From assembly GCA_021234155.1 (NCBI GenBank), contig JAJEKV010000148.1, positions 1,270,289 through 1,334,288 of the forward strand: a stretch of DNA of 64,000 bases, written 5' to 3'. The notes beneath the pieces were generated by a model that made no database searches, had not been told where the DNA came from, and worked only from the letters and a program-made list of their open reading frames with translations. Position 1 is the stretch's first letter; every line of letters starts with the position of its first letter. A program made the translations under genes and the position numbers. Of the stretch, positions 13,791-26,287 are shown piece after piece. This DNA comes from Isoetes taiwanensis. Its lineage: Eukaryota > Streptophyta > Lycopodiopsida > Isoetales > Isoetaceae.

Positions 13791-14839
13791 TCCTTATCTC
13801 CTCGACAATTTCCAACACCTAAATTTTTTTTTAAGTGGTCTTAAGTCGGACATTTTAACTGCGCTTCATAACGATTTGCATTTATCCAATATCTTTGGAT
13901 CACATTATCATGATGCGCCTATCAACATAGAGTGCTATCAAGCATATGCAGTCCGGGTTTGGTTTAAATATTACAGACGCTTCCATCACTTGCTGTTTGC
14001 AAAATCTTTGGTCTATATCGACTTGTCCATACAATATATACCATTGTTGACTCTCGCTTAAGACCATATACACAACTCGCTTGAGTTTCCAAACAAAAAC
14101 TATTCTATTCTATCTATTCCTTCTCCTTGCTCAAAGCTGCATACCGATGCATGTAGATCTCTCCTCTTAGTTTTGCATTTAAAATGCGATTCACGTATTC
14201 ATATGCCCTCGCAGACTGCTTCCGAGCATTAAATATAAGGATGTCTCAGAATGGAACATTGTAATGATGCAAAGTCAAGAATGATCCTGTGGAGCCAAAA
14301 ATCTCAGTGAGATGTGTCCCAAAACTCCAGCAAGAAAGAAGAAAGATGGAGAATGTACCTTTCATGAACCAATAGGATGCCTCCTTTATCTAAGCAATTG
14401 TACAAGACCTCGAGCATACATTTTGGTACTAATCCATAAGTGCATACAACTCTCATAATCTAGGCAGAGGTCATTGGATAACAAGAAAAAGGATAATCGG
14501 GGATATCTCTAAATTGCCCTCATGGAGATAGTCCTAATCATTTTCTTTTGACCTGCAGCATTCCATTCCACGCCTCCACAACTTCTCGTGAGTAACTATC
14601 CGTGGCATGACTTTTGGCATTATACATACTTGATAGTTCTTAGATAAACGTTTCATTAAATTACCGAGCCCCCAAGAGTCATTATCTCTCGCTTGTCTAG
14701 TCATCATTAATGCAAAGGGGTTTTTCCCTTTGAAAACCTTTCGTTGTGGGTTTTTAATCCTAGTAGTAATGATTGTAATTAGCCCATCTATAACCAAAAT
14801 AGACCCATTAACTCCAAAGGACGCTAAAACTATCATCTT

Positions 14840-14914
14840 ATTCTATTCTATTCTATTCTATTCTCATTCTATTCTATTCTATTCTATTCCCATTCTATTC
14901 ATTCTATTCTATTC
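14840..14914. repeat. (TTCTA)n microsatellite, probable LINE tail
   Basis: About fourteen TTCTA units with two interruptions. Upstream at 14730-14765 is GAAAACCTTTCG followed by TTTTTAATCCTAG, which also occurs just before the (TTCTA)n tract at 54213-54280. A shared upstream end and an identical simple tail suggest two 3' ends of one non-LTR element family. Confidence 0.6.
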
Positions 14915-14966
14915 AAAGGAACAATAGAGTATGGTATTAAATTCAGCTCTCGTTCATTAGAGCTAC

Positions 14967-15790
14967 ATATTCTAAAAACTAGGTGCACCCTAGACTACTC
15001 ACAGTCATTTGACTATTTATCCCATGACCCAGATCAGAGGTTAGCCTCCCAAGCACCCTCGCTTCGCTTTATAATCATTTATGATTGGAGTTTCATGATT
15101 TGAAATAAACACGCATTTACTTATTTCTACTTAAGGTTCTTTGAGGTAATATCGAACTCCCATACCTACTTTGCCTAAGATTATAGAATATGAAATAATG
15201 AGGGTCTCGGGGAACTCCTACCAAAATAACTCCAATGTCCTAATAAGACTATTTTAACCAATGTACCTAGTGAGCTAATGTGATTATTTTTTATTCAATC
15301 TATGTTTTTTTTCTTTTTTTTTTTTTTTTTTTATAACAACTTATTCATTGTTTTAGGGATATAGTCTATGGTTTTGGGAATTGTTATTTTCACATCCATA
15401 TCAAACTCGAATCCCCTATTATTTTGCTATATATTCTAAAATGAGGTGCACCTCTAGATTCACTACCGCTCTGATTCGCCGATCCTACCACCCGTGATCG
15501 TGATGTTAGCTCTCGGGCACCTCCTCGCTTCGCTTATAATGCTTAAGTGATTTTGAAATATGAAATAATGATTTCGCCTCTAAGGTTTTGAGGACATCGA
15601 ACTCTATATTTCTTTTATGTAATACTAAATACCTGGGTTCTAACCTCTACCAAAATAACTCAACGCCCTAATAAAGACTACTTTAACCAACGTATCTCAA
15701 TGAGCCATCGGATTATTTTTTATCTTGAATCTATGTTTTTTTTTATAACAACCTATCCAATTGTTTTGTGGATATATAGTCTATGGTTTC
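14967..15790. repeat. Diverged tandem duplication of about 400 bp
   Basis: Two copies, at about 14967-15376 and 15430-15790, share in order AGGTGCACC, CTCGCTTCGCTT, TACCAAAATAACTC, CCTAATAA, GATTATTTTTTAT, TCTATGTTTTTT and ATAGTCTATGGTTT. Copy 1 carries a longer T tract. Confidence 0.8.
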
Positions 15791-16699
15791 TTTGAATATG
15801 ATGAATGTTCCATTAGACACTTCTATAGTTTGTAATTGTTGTAAATATTCTTTATGAGTTTTCCAAAATACCAAAATGCCTTGTATAGTAGGTGTGTAGG
15901 GGAATTTTGGTGTAATTTTAAAACTCATAAGGGCATTTTAAGAATTACAAACTCATAAGGGTAGTCAGAAGTTTTCCTTGTTATTTACATCCATATCATG
16001 AAAGGTGTAAAAACACATTGCAAAACTCATGGTACTGCATGGCAAAAAACTAACATTGCATGAAAGGTCCAAAACACATTGAACTTAAGATGCATTTTAT
16101 CAGCATAGAAGTTGTATCAAAAAATTTTGTGAATTTAGTATATGGACATGCATTCATAATCAAGTTGATGTCTTTATTAAAGCATTACCGTAACCTAGAT
16201 TCTACAGCAGAATGTGTGCATGACCGCCGCACATGAACATAATAACATAATCGAGACGCCTTTAGAAGAAAGGTATCGATGAATGATGTGTTTGCAAAGC
16301 ATTAGCGTGTCCGGAGTTAATAATTGTTCAGATTTTACATTAACATAACACATAAGGGAGAATGCATTAGCGCTAGCGCCTTTAATGATTTCCTCGAATA
16401 TTTTGTACCGCTTCAAGGTCCAGATGTTGAATGTTATGTTTGCATAAGCACTAGCAGAAACCAAAGGAAGGTTCAAAATTTGTATGAACATAAATATAAA
16501 GTGAAATGCATCGCCAGAAGCAAGTTTATTAATTTCAGACATTCTATATCACCAAGATCTATATGAATATAACATGAAGGGGAAATGAAGGAGATAGTCA
16601 TGTTATATTGTAAAGTGTGATAGTTTCTATAGAGGTTGAACTCAGGGTTGCTGATAAAGTACATAAATCCTATGCCATGAATTTGAACACCTAATGGAT

Positions 16700-17137
16700 T
16701 GGCATAGAGTTTAGGGTAAATCGTATAACATGTGGAAGCTATACATGTCGAAGGTGACTTCATGCAGAACCAAAGATATTGAGTTGCCTTAGGAAGTCAC
16801 CGGTTGAACCTCTATGGTTCAAAGGTCAAGTAACTATAAACAAATAGATATCGTTCCATATATGGAATGAAATAGCTCCTAATAAAACGACATGGAAAAA
16901 TCAATAAGGAAAATAAAAACTAGTTTTGTCTTTGGTTAAAAAGGAGAAAACTCCATCAAGAAAGTGCTGGAGCTCTGATTGATGCTAGCAACGATGTGAA
17001 ATACCGGGTTATTGGATTGTTTGGAACGATGTGTATGGTAATGAGAGAAATTGATTCAATTATGTGTATTAATGTGAGTGCATTGTTTAATACTATAGAG
17101 GAACCATTACCATTCAAGTTGAAACAAAACTAAACCA
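16700..17137 (+). repeat. 3' LTR of decayed Ty1/copia element
   Basis: Homologous to 10257-10696 and closing with the same CTAAACCA end. Indels are scattered throughout, so the insertion is old. The span between LTRs, about 6 kb including insertions, is compatible with a copia element. Confidence 0.75.
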
Positions 17138-17209
17138 ATCACTTTGATATTTACAAATTACATCTTTCACATTTAGGGGATTGATTTAAATGTCCCATTG
17201 TAAAATGCT

Positions 17210-17705
17210 ACCGCTAGTACTTTGGGGTTGGCAAATTTAAAAGTCTTGTGTTCACGTCTCTTTCAAGACATCTATGGACAATGTTAGGCAAATTCCTCGT
17301 GGGAACTCCTATAAAGCAACCTATTGGAATTTTGTAAAATTTTGGTCAAGTTAGTGTATCGCAGGAATTTTTCCTAAGAAGTTTTCTTGTGATTTTCTTA
17401 TTAAGACAATGGAAAGCTCCTGCCTAAAATAAGATATATCCTGACCGGGTCAAGTAACTTAGGGAATTCCTTTCTCGACATGCATACAAAAGGTTTGGCT
17501 CCAACACCTGCTAGAGGATTATTATATGTCCCTATAGGATGTTGCCATGTAGTATGACGAAAAAGTACTATCTATCACAAATACACTGCATTCTCAAGAA
17601 GCAAGACAGGTATGGTATGACGTAAAAAGTACTATATATTGTCAAATACATCCGTACCCTCTTGAAGAAGCAAGAAAGACACTATAATAAATTGTACATT
17701 TGTTC
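17210..17705 (+). repeat. Repeat blocks B and A right of the copia element
   Basis: Block B at about 17215-17280 has CTAGTACTTTGG and AAAGTCTTGTGTTCACGTCTC. Block A at about 17525-17705 has CCTATAGGATGTTGCCATGTA and ACACTATAATAAATTGTACAT, with an internal duplication around GACGTAAAAAGTACTAT. Same orientation as the copies at 9829-10170. Confidence 0.55.
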
Positions 17706-17959
17706 TTCAAATTTCCTAAACCCCATGCATTCAAATGCATGCATACCTTCGAAGAAGCAAGAAAGATATCACAAGAAATTGTACATTTGTTATTAACACT
17801 ATCCAAATGTCCCAATCCTTATGCATTCCTAGTATTTCTACCAAAGACTTAGACATTACAATATGGGCATTCGATCTTGAAGATATAATCCCAATAAATC
17901 CAATTCCAGGATTCTGCTCTAATAGCACATGCAATGGCTAGTTGGATTAGACCAACTCA

Positions 17960-18690
17960 CCACTGCGTCTCAATGAATTTAAATGTTAGACAAGTCTGAA
18001 GGGCATAGCATTTATCCTCAATGGCTCCCAGTTGGCAACACTGGCAGCTCCTATCCTCCTACGCCTCTCAAAATCTGCCTGTCTTAGTGCAGAGGCAATG
18101 TACACTAGTGTCGATGGAGGCTATCCCTCTAAGTTTCTTCATGGGCAAAGGTGTACGTATGTAGTTCTATGGGCCTCTATGAGCATGAGATTGATCTGCT
18201 GCTAGTAGTGTGTCATTTTAACCTAAACCAGAGCGCACATATTCCAAAGTTTGCTAAGGAAGCAGTACTGTCACAAGTGATTGTGATCTTGCTCAGTTTG
18301 GACATTGACGCACATGCATGCCTAGACATTCCATCAGGAGAATCACTGAGCTTGTTTTTCCTTCCAGTAGGGTTTAAGGCATTGTGGACCCAATGTCATG
18401 ATATAAGCAAGATTGGAGACACGAGCATCACATGTACTGGCCACCTTCTAAAAGTAGATGATATGGCGCTTCCATATACTCCTTTTGAATGGGCGTGAAC
18501 TCACTTTATATGAAATTTGATATAGGACTGAACTTCACCCCAATTGCTCGAGCTAAGAATGCCTTCTGCACCTGCTCCAGATCATTCTAGGTGGCGGGGA
18601 TATCACCAGGCCCCAAACCTCAACACCATATAAGAGAATAAGAGAATAGGTGCGATTAATGGCCACAATCTGATATTTTTAGAATGAGAA
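17960..18690 (-). pseudogene. Non-LTR retrotransposon (LINE) ORF2 fragment
   Basis: Read on the minus strand, 18500-18690 gives LLYGVEVWGL followed, after a frame change, by QKAFLARAIGVKFSPISNF. This is the layout seen just after the reverse-transcriptase domain in plant LINE ORF2 proteins. A later segment reads KEYMEAPYHLLLEG. Frameshifts and stops prevent coding. The boundary towards 17960 is approximate. Confidence 0.7.
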
Positions 18691-21600
18691 TGAGAATGAT
18701 TTTTTATCATCCACTGAGGCCACAATCTGATATTTTTAGAGTAGTCACGAAAAAATTGATAAGTATCAGAGTTACTCAAGCCCCGAGGGATTCACCCATA
18801 TGTATATTGGATGTGCCATCTGCGAAGATGGAGTCAGTTAAAAACCCCTTATTTACTACCGTTTATACATTAAACCCCTTTTCATACACCCCATCCATCC
18901 CTCTACATGTATACCCCATAAAATATTTCTACATGAGAAACTAGTAAACTTTTGTATGTATATAGTCAATTTTTTTTTTTATATATTTTTTGTAAATATT
19001 GTATACCCCTTAGAGTATTTTTCATGCAACTAAGCCTATACTTGCGTATTTTTTTGATAAATATATGCATGCAAATGCTAGTATAAAACTCCAAAAAATA
19101 GTCACTGATGTTATTTACGCACTACAAATGTGCATCCCCTGTGGCAGGAACAGAAGACTTGAGTCCATTATAATAGAACATCAAGGTCAAGAGGAAGAAC
19201 TTCCTAAAAGAAGCCTTCAAAGTAGGAGCGTGCTAGTATAAGATGTCCCACAAGCACTCTCTATTTTCCATATACAGATACCCTCACTATATAAGAAGAA
19301 CCTGACACCATTTCCATCGCATTCCACTTTAGACTTAGAGTATAAGATAACATGGGGTAAGATAACATGGGGAAAGAAACACTCATACCTGCTGCCAACC
19401 AATATAAATTTAGCAATAGACTTCATTGGTAAAAGTGCAAGGGCCAGAAGGTGGCTTGTAGTTCACCAAGTGTGTACCTTTTAGCCTTTAACTTGATAGA
19501 ATGCCAAAGCACGCATGAAAATACTTGTTCATGTTTTAAAGCAGACTAAGGGATTGTAACAGCATCAGTAGCCTTGATCCTAAAACCTTAAACACCCATT
19601 TAAACCAGCCTTCCAGGTAAAAACCTGTCAGCATGCCGTAAACACTGGGCTTTATGTTGAAGGTTTAGGTCTGCGCACATCCCTGTTGTGTCTTGGTTAC
19701 CTAACAACCTTTTGATTTTTACATGTAAGCAATAAAACCATCTAGAACACCAGGTTGTTGTCTAGATCGCCATCAGAGTCGTCCATGTTCAGGGACAAAT
19801 TCCTCATAGCTATTCCCAGAAGGGTAAAATTTAGATTGCCTGGCTCGTCCAGAGCCACTACTGCCCTTTTGCGTCATTTGAGCTCCATAGTTCTTGCTGA
19901 AATTTCTTGTAACATCAAATGTCTATCCATTTTCAAACCAGCAGCTTTACTTTCTACAACACACTACCTCAACTCTCTCATAAGATCAATACTATCAAGT
20001 TGAATTCCAGTAGAGTCGGTAGTGGAGGAGCCAGAATTTAATGATGAGACCATCTTCACGATAAGTCTTAAGACTGTACATATGGCCAACCATCATTAAA
20101 TGCTGCCAATTGCATGCAGTTCACACAAATCCACTAGGCTTCTAGAATGAAGTTTGCCTTCATAAATTGGTAGGTCATTAGTATCAAATATGAATTGTTG
20201 CTGAAATGGCGTACCAAATCTATGATTTCATAGTTAGAAAGCCATATCCATCTAAATGTAGATTTTCATAATAATGTTGTTGTGTCTTTTACATCATGTA
20301 ATTATAGCAAGCTAACCATTAAGTCCATGTTATTCCCAATGCATGCTGGGAATAACACACTAGTTCTTGCAACTATAGCTTTCGAGTTCGAGACCACCCA
20401 GAATCACACCTGAATCATTAAATGTCAAAATCCATGACGCAATGTAAGTGGTTAGGTAGGCCCAACCGAAAGCAATGTAGTGCGGTGTGTGGTCACATGT
20501 CCAGTTGGATGCTGCCTAGTGGCATGACGTTAAAATACTATCTATCTATCTATCTATCTATCTATTTAGATATATCGTTTATATATAAGAGAGTCTCCAG
20601 TTATTTTGCCAAATACCATTAAGAAATTCTTGGTATAGGATTATCCAAGGAAAAAACAAGAGGTAGTAGAAAAGACGGGGCTGTTATACAATTGGAAGAA
20701 AGATGAGATACCCATTAAATGTCTGAGACTACCAATCGAAAAAGTAAAAAGTTACTATGTCGGCCAAGAAAACATTAAATAAAGGACGAGGGGCTGATCC
20801 TTCTCATGCTACAGAATTGGCCATCAGAAATACCACCTCTGATGCAATAAACAGTTTTCATGTATGGCAAATCTGCCGTTGCATTAAGTTAACCTAAATG
20901 ATTCGAGATTTCCTTTTAACATTTTGTTGGCTGACTTTAAAATTTCCAAGCCCTGATTCTGGCGATATATGATTCCGTAGTTTTAGCAGAAGCTCATACA
21001 ACAACCCAAGTTTGCTAGATTTACTTAAGCAGATCTGGATTGCTTGCCGAGGAAGAAATCCGAAGGATTGCTTGAAAAGGAAGAAATTTGCCATCCCCAA
21101 AAACCATGTATATTGCTTGTAGAGGAAGAAACCTATCGTAGAACAATGGCAGCCCAATGCGAGGCACTGCCTTGGTATCAAGCGAATGGCAATGAACGAC
21201 AAAGAACAGACGATGGAAAATGGAATGGACAGCTGGGATTGGTGCCTTGGTGACACGAATATTCCAAAGCATCAACATAGCAAGATTATATATGTCTCAA
21301 TTGTACGTATCTATGGGTTTACATATTGTTTGAATGTGACTTGCATGGTCCAAAGTTCTACAACAAAAACAATTTCAAGATTTCAATTAATACTTGTTCC
21401 CTACTAAAGCATATTTTTTTCTCCTTTACATCTTTACATTAACACCCTTTAGATGTTCTCTAACTTAATTCACTGCATTTATTAGTTTTTTTAATTTATG
21501 GCCGATGGAAAGCCCAGTAAGGATGACTGAAAATTCTACGCTTTAAATGTTCTCAAAATCTATTATGTTTATTAGTTTTTGTTTTTATGCCCGACGAAAA

Positions 21601-22472
21601 GCCTAGCAACGCTAAGCACTTTTTCTAGTGCATAATAGAATGGATTAAATTCTGTTTCTTTACTTACGATAGGAAGCATGTCTAGTTTTGTGTAGTGGAA
21701 AACTAGGAATATAAGACACGTGAATAGGGCATGCCTTATCACAACATATATAAAGCAACTTGATTTTTTGTTTGATGGCAATATTTCCGTTCGAGAAAAA
21801 AACATGAGAGCAACACGTGTACATTAAAAAACATATAATTACAAGATTGAAAAAAGTCATATCAATGATGGGGAGCAACGAACCGACGGACCGCTTAGGG
21901 CTTCTCTCTCGGGCTTCTACCCTAGCTATCTCAAAAAAAATGCACATCTCTAACACCGGCCGATTCCGATGTGTAGAAAAATAAGCCGATGGTTCAATCT
22001 AGCAAAATTTTTTGCCGATTCAATGTAAAATGCGATCCGCCATACCGTAAAAAGCTTGGCGTAATCAAGGAGATGGGGCAACAAGTGCTACCACGCCAGA
22101 ACCAAAAAAGTGAAGTGTTTGCTTCGCAGGTTTCGTAAGGAAGAGATGGCGCCTCTGCCGTATGTAATGTGAAGGAAGACGCATATTGTCGGCAATGGAG
22201 CAACCGATTCGAATGGTCGGCCCGCGGAAGTCCAAAACGGAAACCTGGTGCCATGCCTCATAATCTTCTAAGATAGTTCTTCCGCCATCCAAAAATATTT
22301 GGTATAATTCCGTGGATTTCATTCAGGCGTAGAGAATATGTTTCTATCATGGCACCGGCATAATGACATGGGTTTTTTTAACGCAGAGTCGAGGTAGCGT
22401 AAAGAATTGCATACTACGCCATATCCTCAAATTTGGTGACCTTTATCCACAAACGAAGCTTCACGGAAGGTA
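18691..22472. other. No gene recognised
   Basis: AT-rich sequence without recognisable coding motifs. It contains a (TATC)n tract at 20540-20565 and a short repeated string near 21040-21135, where TTGCTTG plus GAGGAAGAAA recurs with small changes. Composition becomes more CG-containing after about 21850. Confidence 0.5.
20540..20565. repeat. (TATC)n microsatellite
   Basis: Six perfect tetranucleotide units, CTATCTATCTATC in register, in otherwise unremarkable sequence. Confidence 0.95.
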
Positions 22473-22583
22473 TTGTCGGGCCGCAACAAACGTGAAACAA
22501 CCGGTCCGGAACAAAGGTACATTTCTCCACTACTTGGAGCCTTCATAGCGGATGCATTTCTTGGCCGTTATTGGACTCTGGAG
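22473..22583 (+). pseudogene. Fragment of an NPF (NRT1/PTR) transporter exon
   Basis: The frame reads YISPLLGAFIADAFLGRYWT, the hallmark of the NPF nitrate/peptide transporter family, whose members are 12-helix membrane proteins of about 550-600 residues. Only this one motif is present. The frame upstream is disturbed, and the following sequence is T-rich and runs into non-family sequence. I read it as a captured or decayed exon piece. No neighbouring NPF exons were found within several kilobases. Confidence 0.7.
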
Positions 22584-24660
22584 TATCATCATGGGGTAAA
22601 CTTTGTTATTCGGCCCCCCCTCCCATCGGAAATCAATCGGAAGTGTTTTTCTCCCTTTTTTTCAATGGTTGAAGTCATTTCCGGCGATGTTTTTGGCCTT
22701 TTTTTTGCCGCTTTTTCCAGTTTTCCTGTTTTTTGGCCTGTTTTCCGATGAGGGGGGCCCAATAACTAAGGTCTTCCTCATCATGTGCCTACTTTCTGGT
22801 GAATAACCTCCTATAATTTACCTCCTAAACAACCCATAATTACTCCACACTTAATACTAATCCTTTCCTAATTTTTTCCATATCCGTGCTATGGTTTTGT
22901 AACTCATGGCGCCTCGCCTTCAAGCCTCCCCAGGCATTATGACAAAGAAGGGCAAAATCTGCCCTAAAGCTTCAAGCACCCAAGTGGGTTTTTTCTATTT
23001 TATACCGTATTTGATGGCAATATCGCCAGGGGCATAAAAGCAACGGTTTTTGTTTATTATGGGGATCAATTCGACCTAAACCGATCCAAAAGAAGGAAAA
23101 GGAAATTGTCATTCTTGAACCGGGTGGTTTGTGGCTATAAGTTCAGAACAATGTTTTCTCGCCGTTGTTTTGGTTTATGTGGAAGACAACGAGGTTGGTT
23201 TTGGGGCTATGGAGCTGCTACGCCTTCAAAAGAGGGAATTGCTACAATGCAAGATATTTCTTGGCCATGAATTGCATGTAAATCGCCAGTGCCAGAAGCC
23301 CGACCGCCTCTTCATGCCATTTTGATGCCATGCTAAACAACGCCAGAACCAAAAGCTGTGGATCATTTTTCATTTGCATAAAACATTCTCGCCATGTTGG
23401 AGCAATTTTAGAGTTCTTTCAAAGAAGAAGGCATATTAAACAGTGTTTCAAGCATTAAGTTGATTCAACTTAATGCCGATCCGACCGGCCAGAATTCATT
23501 GCTTACACATGGCTAAGCACTCTTACCATTCTATACTGCAGAAGCAAGCAATGCATCCGCAATAGGATCTAACTAGATATGTGAAGATAACAATTCATAA
23601 TTCCATCGTAGTCATTTGCTCAAATAGTTAAAATTATGTAGCACCGTTTCCGCTTTTTTATGGCACGGTTAAGCCGCTTTTGGTCGGGCCCGACAGCTTC
23701 ACAGGGCCGCTGCCTGTGGTGGTAATGGTTTGAATACCGAACAAATATCTCTGCTCTTGAACTCGTTATGGGTTGCTTGCTTTCATGCAAATCCTACTAA
23801 AACAAGCGTTCTAGTAGCCTAAGGAAACCATTTTCGAAAGTATGTTGAGGCGCTTTTTTCGCGGAATTCGCTTTGCATTATACTACCAAGCTCGCCCACA
23901 TCGAGCCTCCGCTTCTAAGGTACCATAGTTTCTCGCGACGCCAAACATAATGATCGCCTAGCGCCATAGCTTCCGCGGACGGCAAGCAAAAGAAAACTGC
24001 GGGCAAGCGTAAACAACTCCTCGCCAAAACAGTCCTTCTGGTTAGGTCATTGGTCACTTGAGTCTTTCTTCTTGCAAAGCCCTCATTCTTTGTGAGTCTT
24101 TTTCGCTTGCAAAGCCCTCATTCTTTGTATGTCACGAAAGTGGCATTCTCATTTGATTTCTGGAGACAAGTCCACTTCCAAGCTTCAACAGCTTTCATGC
24201 TTTGCAAGTCATGGCAAGAAGAAGATGTGTAGTCAATTTTGCATCAATATTGAAACTGGAAAGATCATATAAAAAGAACCATGTTTAAGTTGCTATAGTA
24301 TTATGCGATAATTGATAATTGGTCTAGCATATTGACGCTAATTCATTCATTACACTCCATTCATTACATCCCAGAACACAAGTAAATAGAAGTAATTATA
24401 CATTTTCAAATACGTACAACCGAAAAATATTGTAATTGGTCCAAGAACTTTCATTACACACCCAAAATTAATGTCTTTGCATTGAAGCTTAACATTTGCC
24501 TCTTTCACAACATTCTAAATTGAAATAGGCATTAAGGGACTTTGGGTAATCGAAGTGAGATAGGCATTAAGGGACTTTAAGCACTGGTGCGTAGAGCCAC
24601 TCAATGTTTTGACATCACACAAATGTTCAATTGATAAGTCAATTAGTGAAGAGAAATGTT
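22584..24660. other. No gene recognised
   Basis: Contains a T-rich, low-complexity stretch at 22630-22745 and more CG dinucleotides than the surroundings at 23640-24010, but no readable gene. At 24070-24130 a short string (CTTGCAAAGCCCTCATTCTTTG) is duplicated. Confidence 0.45.
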
Positions 24661-24682
24661 CGCGGCGGCCTTGGCCGCCGCG
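24661..24682. repeat. Perfect GC-rich inverted repeat
   Basis: CGCGGCGGCC and GGCCGCCGCG are exact reverse complements separated by TT. This is the most GC-rich spot in several kilobases of AT-rich sequence. Confidence 0.9.
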
Positions 24683-25116
24683 ATAAATTTCTTGTATTAA
24701 AGTAATGGAAAACTGATATTAAGACATGTTTATGTATGACATGGAGTTCAAAAGGATGTCATAAAAAAAAAATGTGGCAGCCATAAAAATAAGACTGCTG
24801 TGAAAAAAGGGCCTAAATTTTTCTGACTTAGGCGGGTTCAATAGTAGTGACCGTAGTTGATAAATAAAGCGCTCGGGCATATATAGTTGTAGGTCCCTAG
24901 ACGGAAAAGACGCCCGGAGCCAATCCAGCCTTGCCGTCCAATCGTATCGCGACACGTGCCTTTGATTCTTTCTCTGAAAATCGTGCAGATATTTTACTCG
25001 CTGTTCTGCCATTTTTTACCCCGTGTTTTATTTACCCTTTATTCTTGTTTTCACCTGCTGTTTTGCTTTTTGTCACTACGTGGCAGCGCTGGATTGGTTC
25101 CAGGCATTTTTCCGTA

Positions 25117-25208
25117 TAAGGGAATGTCTCTCTGCTTGACATTCCCTGTGTGGAAACAATGCCGACGCCGGCCACACAGGGAATGTCAAGCAAAGAGACA
25201 TTCTCTTA
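25117..25208. repeat. 37-bp inverted repeat with 18-nt loop (foldback)
   Basis: The arms at 25117-25153 and 25172-25208 pair at 35 of 37 positions, with one G-T wobble and one mismatch. The arms contain GAATGTCTC and GACATTCCCTGTGTGG. The loop contains GCCGACGCC. It lies about 440 bp upstream of the Josephin start codon. It could be the termini of a very small foldback element or the stem of a small-RNA precursor; I cannot tell which. Confidence 0.9.
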
Positions 25209-25254
25209 ACGTGGAAGCAACCTGCCTTGCATTCTGCGGGCAGTAAAATCTGAT

Positions 25255-25366
25255 AGCAGCTCCGGAATGACAGGTAAAAGTTCAAGAATGCAAGGTAAAT
25301 GGCTCCGGAATGCAAGGTAAATCCAAGAACGCAAGGTAAATCACTCCAGAATGTAAGGTAAATTCA
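25255..25366 (+). repeat. Short tandem array of GAATGCAAGGTAAA-like units
   Basis: Five loosely spaced units of the form (G)AATGCAAGGTAAA, about 20-27 bases apart, with small changes (GACAGGTAAA, GAACGCAAGGTAAA, GAATGTAAGGTAAA). Upstream of the Josephin gene and possibly part of its promoter. Confidence 0.75.
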
Positions 25367-25476
25367 ACAACAAGCAGAACAGAGGGAAAATCTGGAGCTG
25401 CCGTCGAACCTTGCAGCATTCAGGGAAAGAAACGAGGCCACACGTCGCAACAGGATTGGACGAGGCAGCAGAATAC

Positions 25477-25511
25477 GTCCCTCCGGGCTTATTCCGGGAG
25501 CCCGGAGGGAC
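25477..25511. repeat. Perfect 12-bp hairpin upstream of the Josephin gene
   Basis: GTCCCTCCGGGC and GCCCGGAGGGAC are exact reverse complements with an 11-nt spacer, 133 bp upstream of the start codon. If transcribed it would lie in the 5' UTR and could form a stable stem. Confidence 0.85.
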
Positions 25512-25643
25512 TTTCCCCTTATTCCGAAAGTGGTAAGGTTCAGGATCGTCTCCAATGATCCGGGAAAAGACGGCAGAATCGTGTCCGTCGATCTCTTTCT
25601 TCAGGTTATTGGCGTTCATACGGGATATGTGGAGCGCTCGAGT

Positions 25644-26287
25644 ATGGAAGTCGCCTCTGCTTCAGGGAATGTCTACCACGAGCGCCAGCGTCTCCAGTTT
25701 TGCCTCCTCCATGCTCTCAACAACTTGCTTCAGGTTTGGCTTTGATTTTACAAAATTTTCTCATCATTCCTTCCTCCATAGCTCCCTTTCAAGTCTTTTG
25801 AATCTCACAGGGTAAGGATAAGTTTACTCGCAACGAGCTTAACAAAATTGCAGAGGATCTGTCAAAGGAGGAAGTCTTAGAAAAAAATTGGGTCTTATTT
25901 CCCCTGGTGAAGCCACATCATAACGTTATTACTGGCAATTATGATGCCAACGTGTTGTTTGCAGCCTTGGCAAGTAGGGGGAAGGAAGTATTATGGTATG
26001 ACAAGCGTAAGGGTGTTTCAGGTTTAGATTTTTCTGTGTATGGTAGCAGCCTTGTTGGTATCATAGTAAACTTGTACTCAAGAAGGTATCTGGGTATGTG
26101 GAAAAGCAGACATTGGGTTGCAATCTGTCATGTTGATGGTGTTTGGTACAACTTGGACAGTGACTTGCTCTCTCCAAGGCCTTTCCATGAAGGAGAAATT
26201 GGGTTAAAGAGATTTTTAGATGCAATTCTCGGTGATGAAGGAGAGGTATTCCTTGTTGTTGATAAAGTTATCCAAAAGACATCTTGA
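25644..26287 (+). CDS. Josephin-domain deubiquitinase
   Basis: Two exons, 25644-25733 and 25811-26287, joined in phase 0 across a 77-nt GT-AG intron, give 188 residues. The protein is essentially one Josephin domain, the ataxin-3-type cysteine protease fold that removes ubiquitin. The catalytic Cys is C20 in RLQFCLLHALNNLLQ, the His is H131 in RHWVAI, and N144 or D146 in WYNLDS completes the site. The length matches stand-alone Josephins such as animal JOSD2, without the UIM tail of ataxin-3. An in-frame reading continues upstream of the chosen ATG, but homology starts only at YHERQRLQFC, so MEVASASGN is the likely start. No disruption is visible. The 25117 foldback and 25477 hairpin lie in its upstream region. 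Confidence 0.93.

Larger units (their letters stand above)
13791..16699. other. Interior of the copia element with later insertions, no intact gene
   Basis: The rest of pol should lie here, but I could not read RNase H or the RT catalytic YVDD motif. The stretch holds a pentanucleotide microsatellite at 14840-14914 and a diverged tandem duplication at about 14967-15790. Both look like later insertions or rearrangements. Confidence 0.45.
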
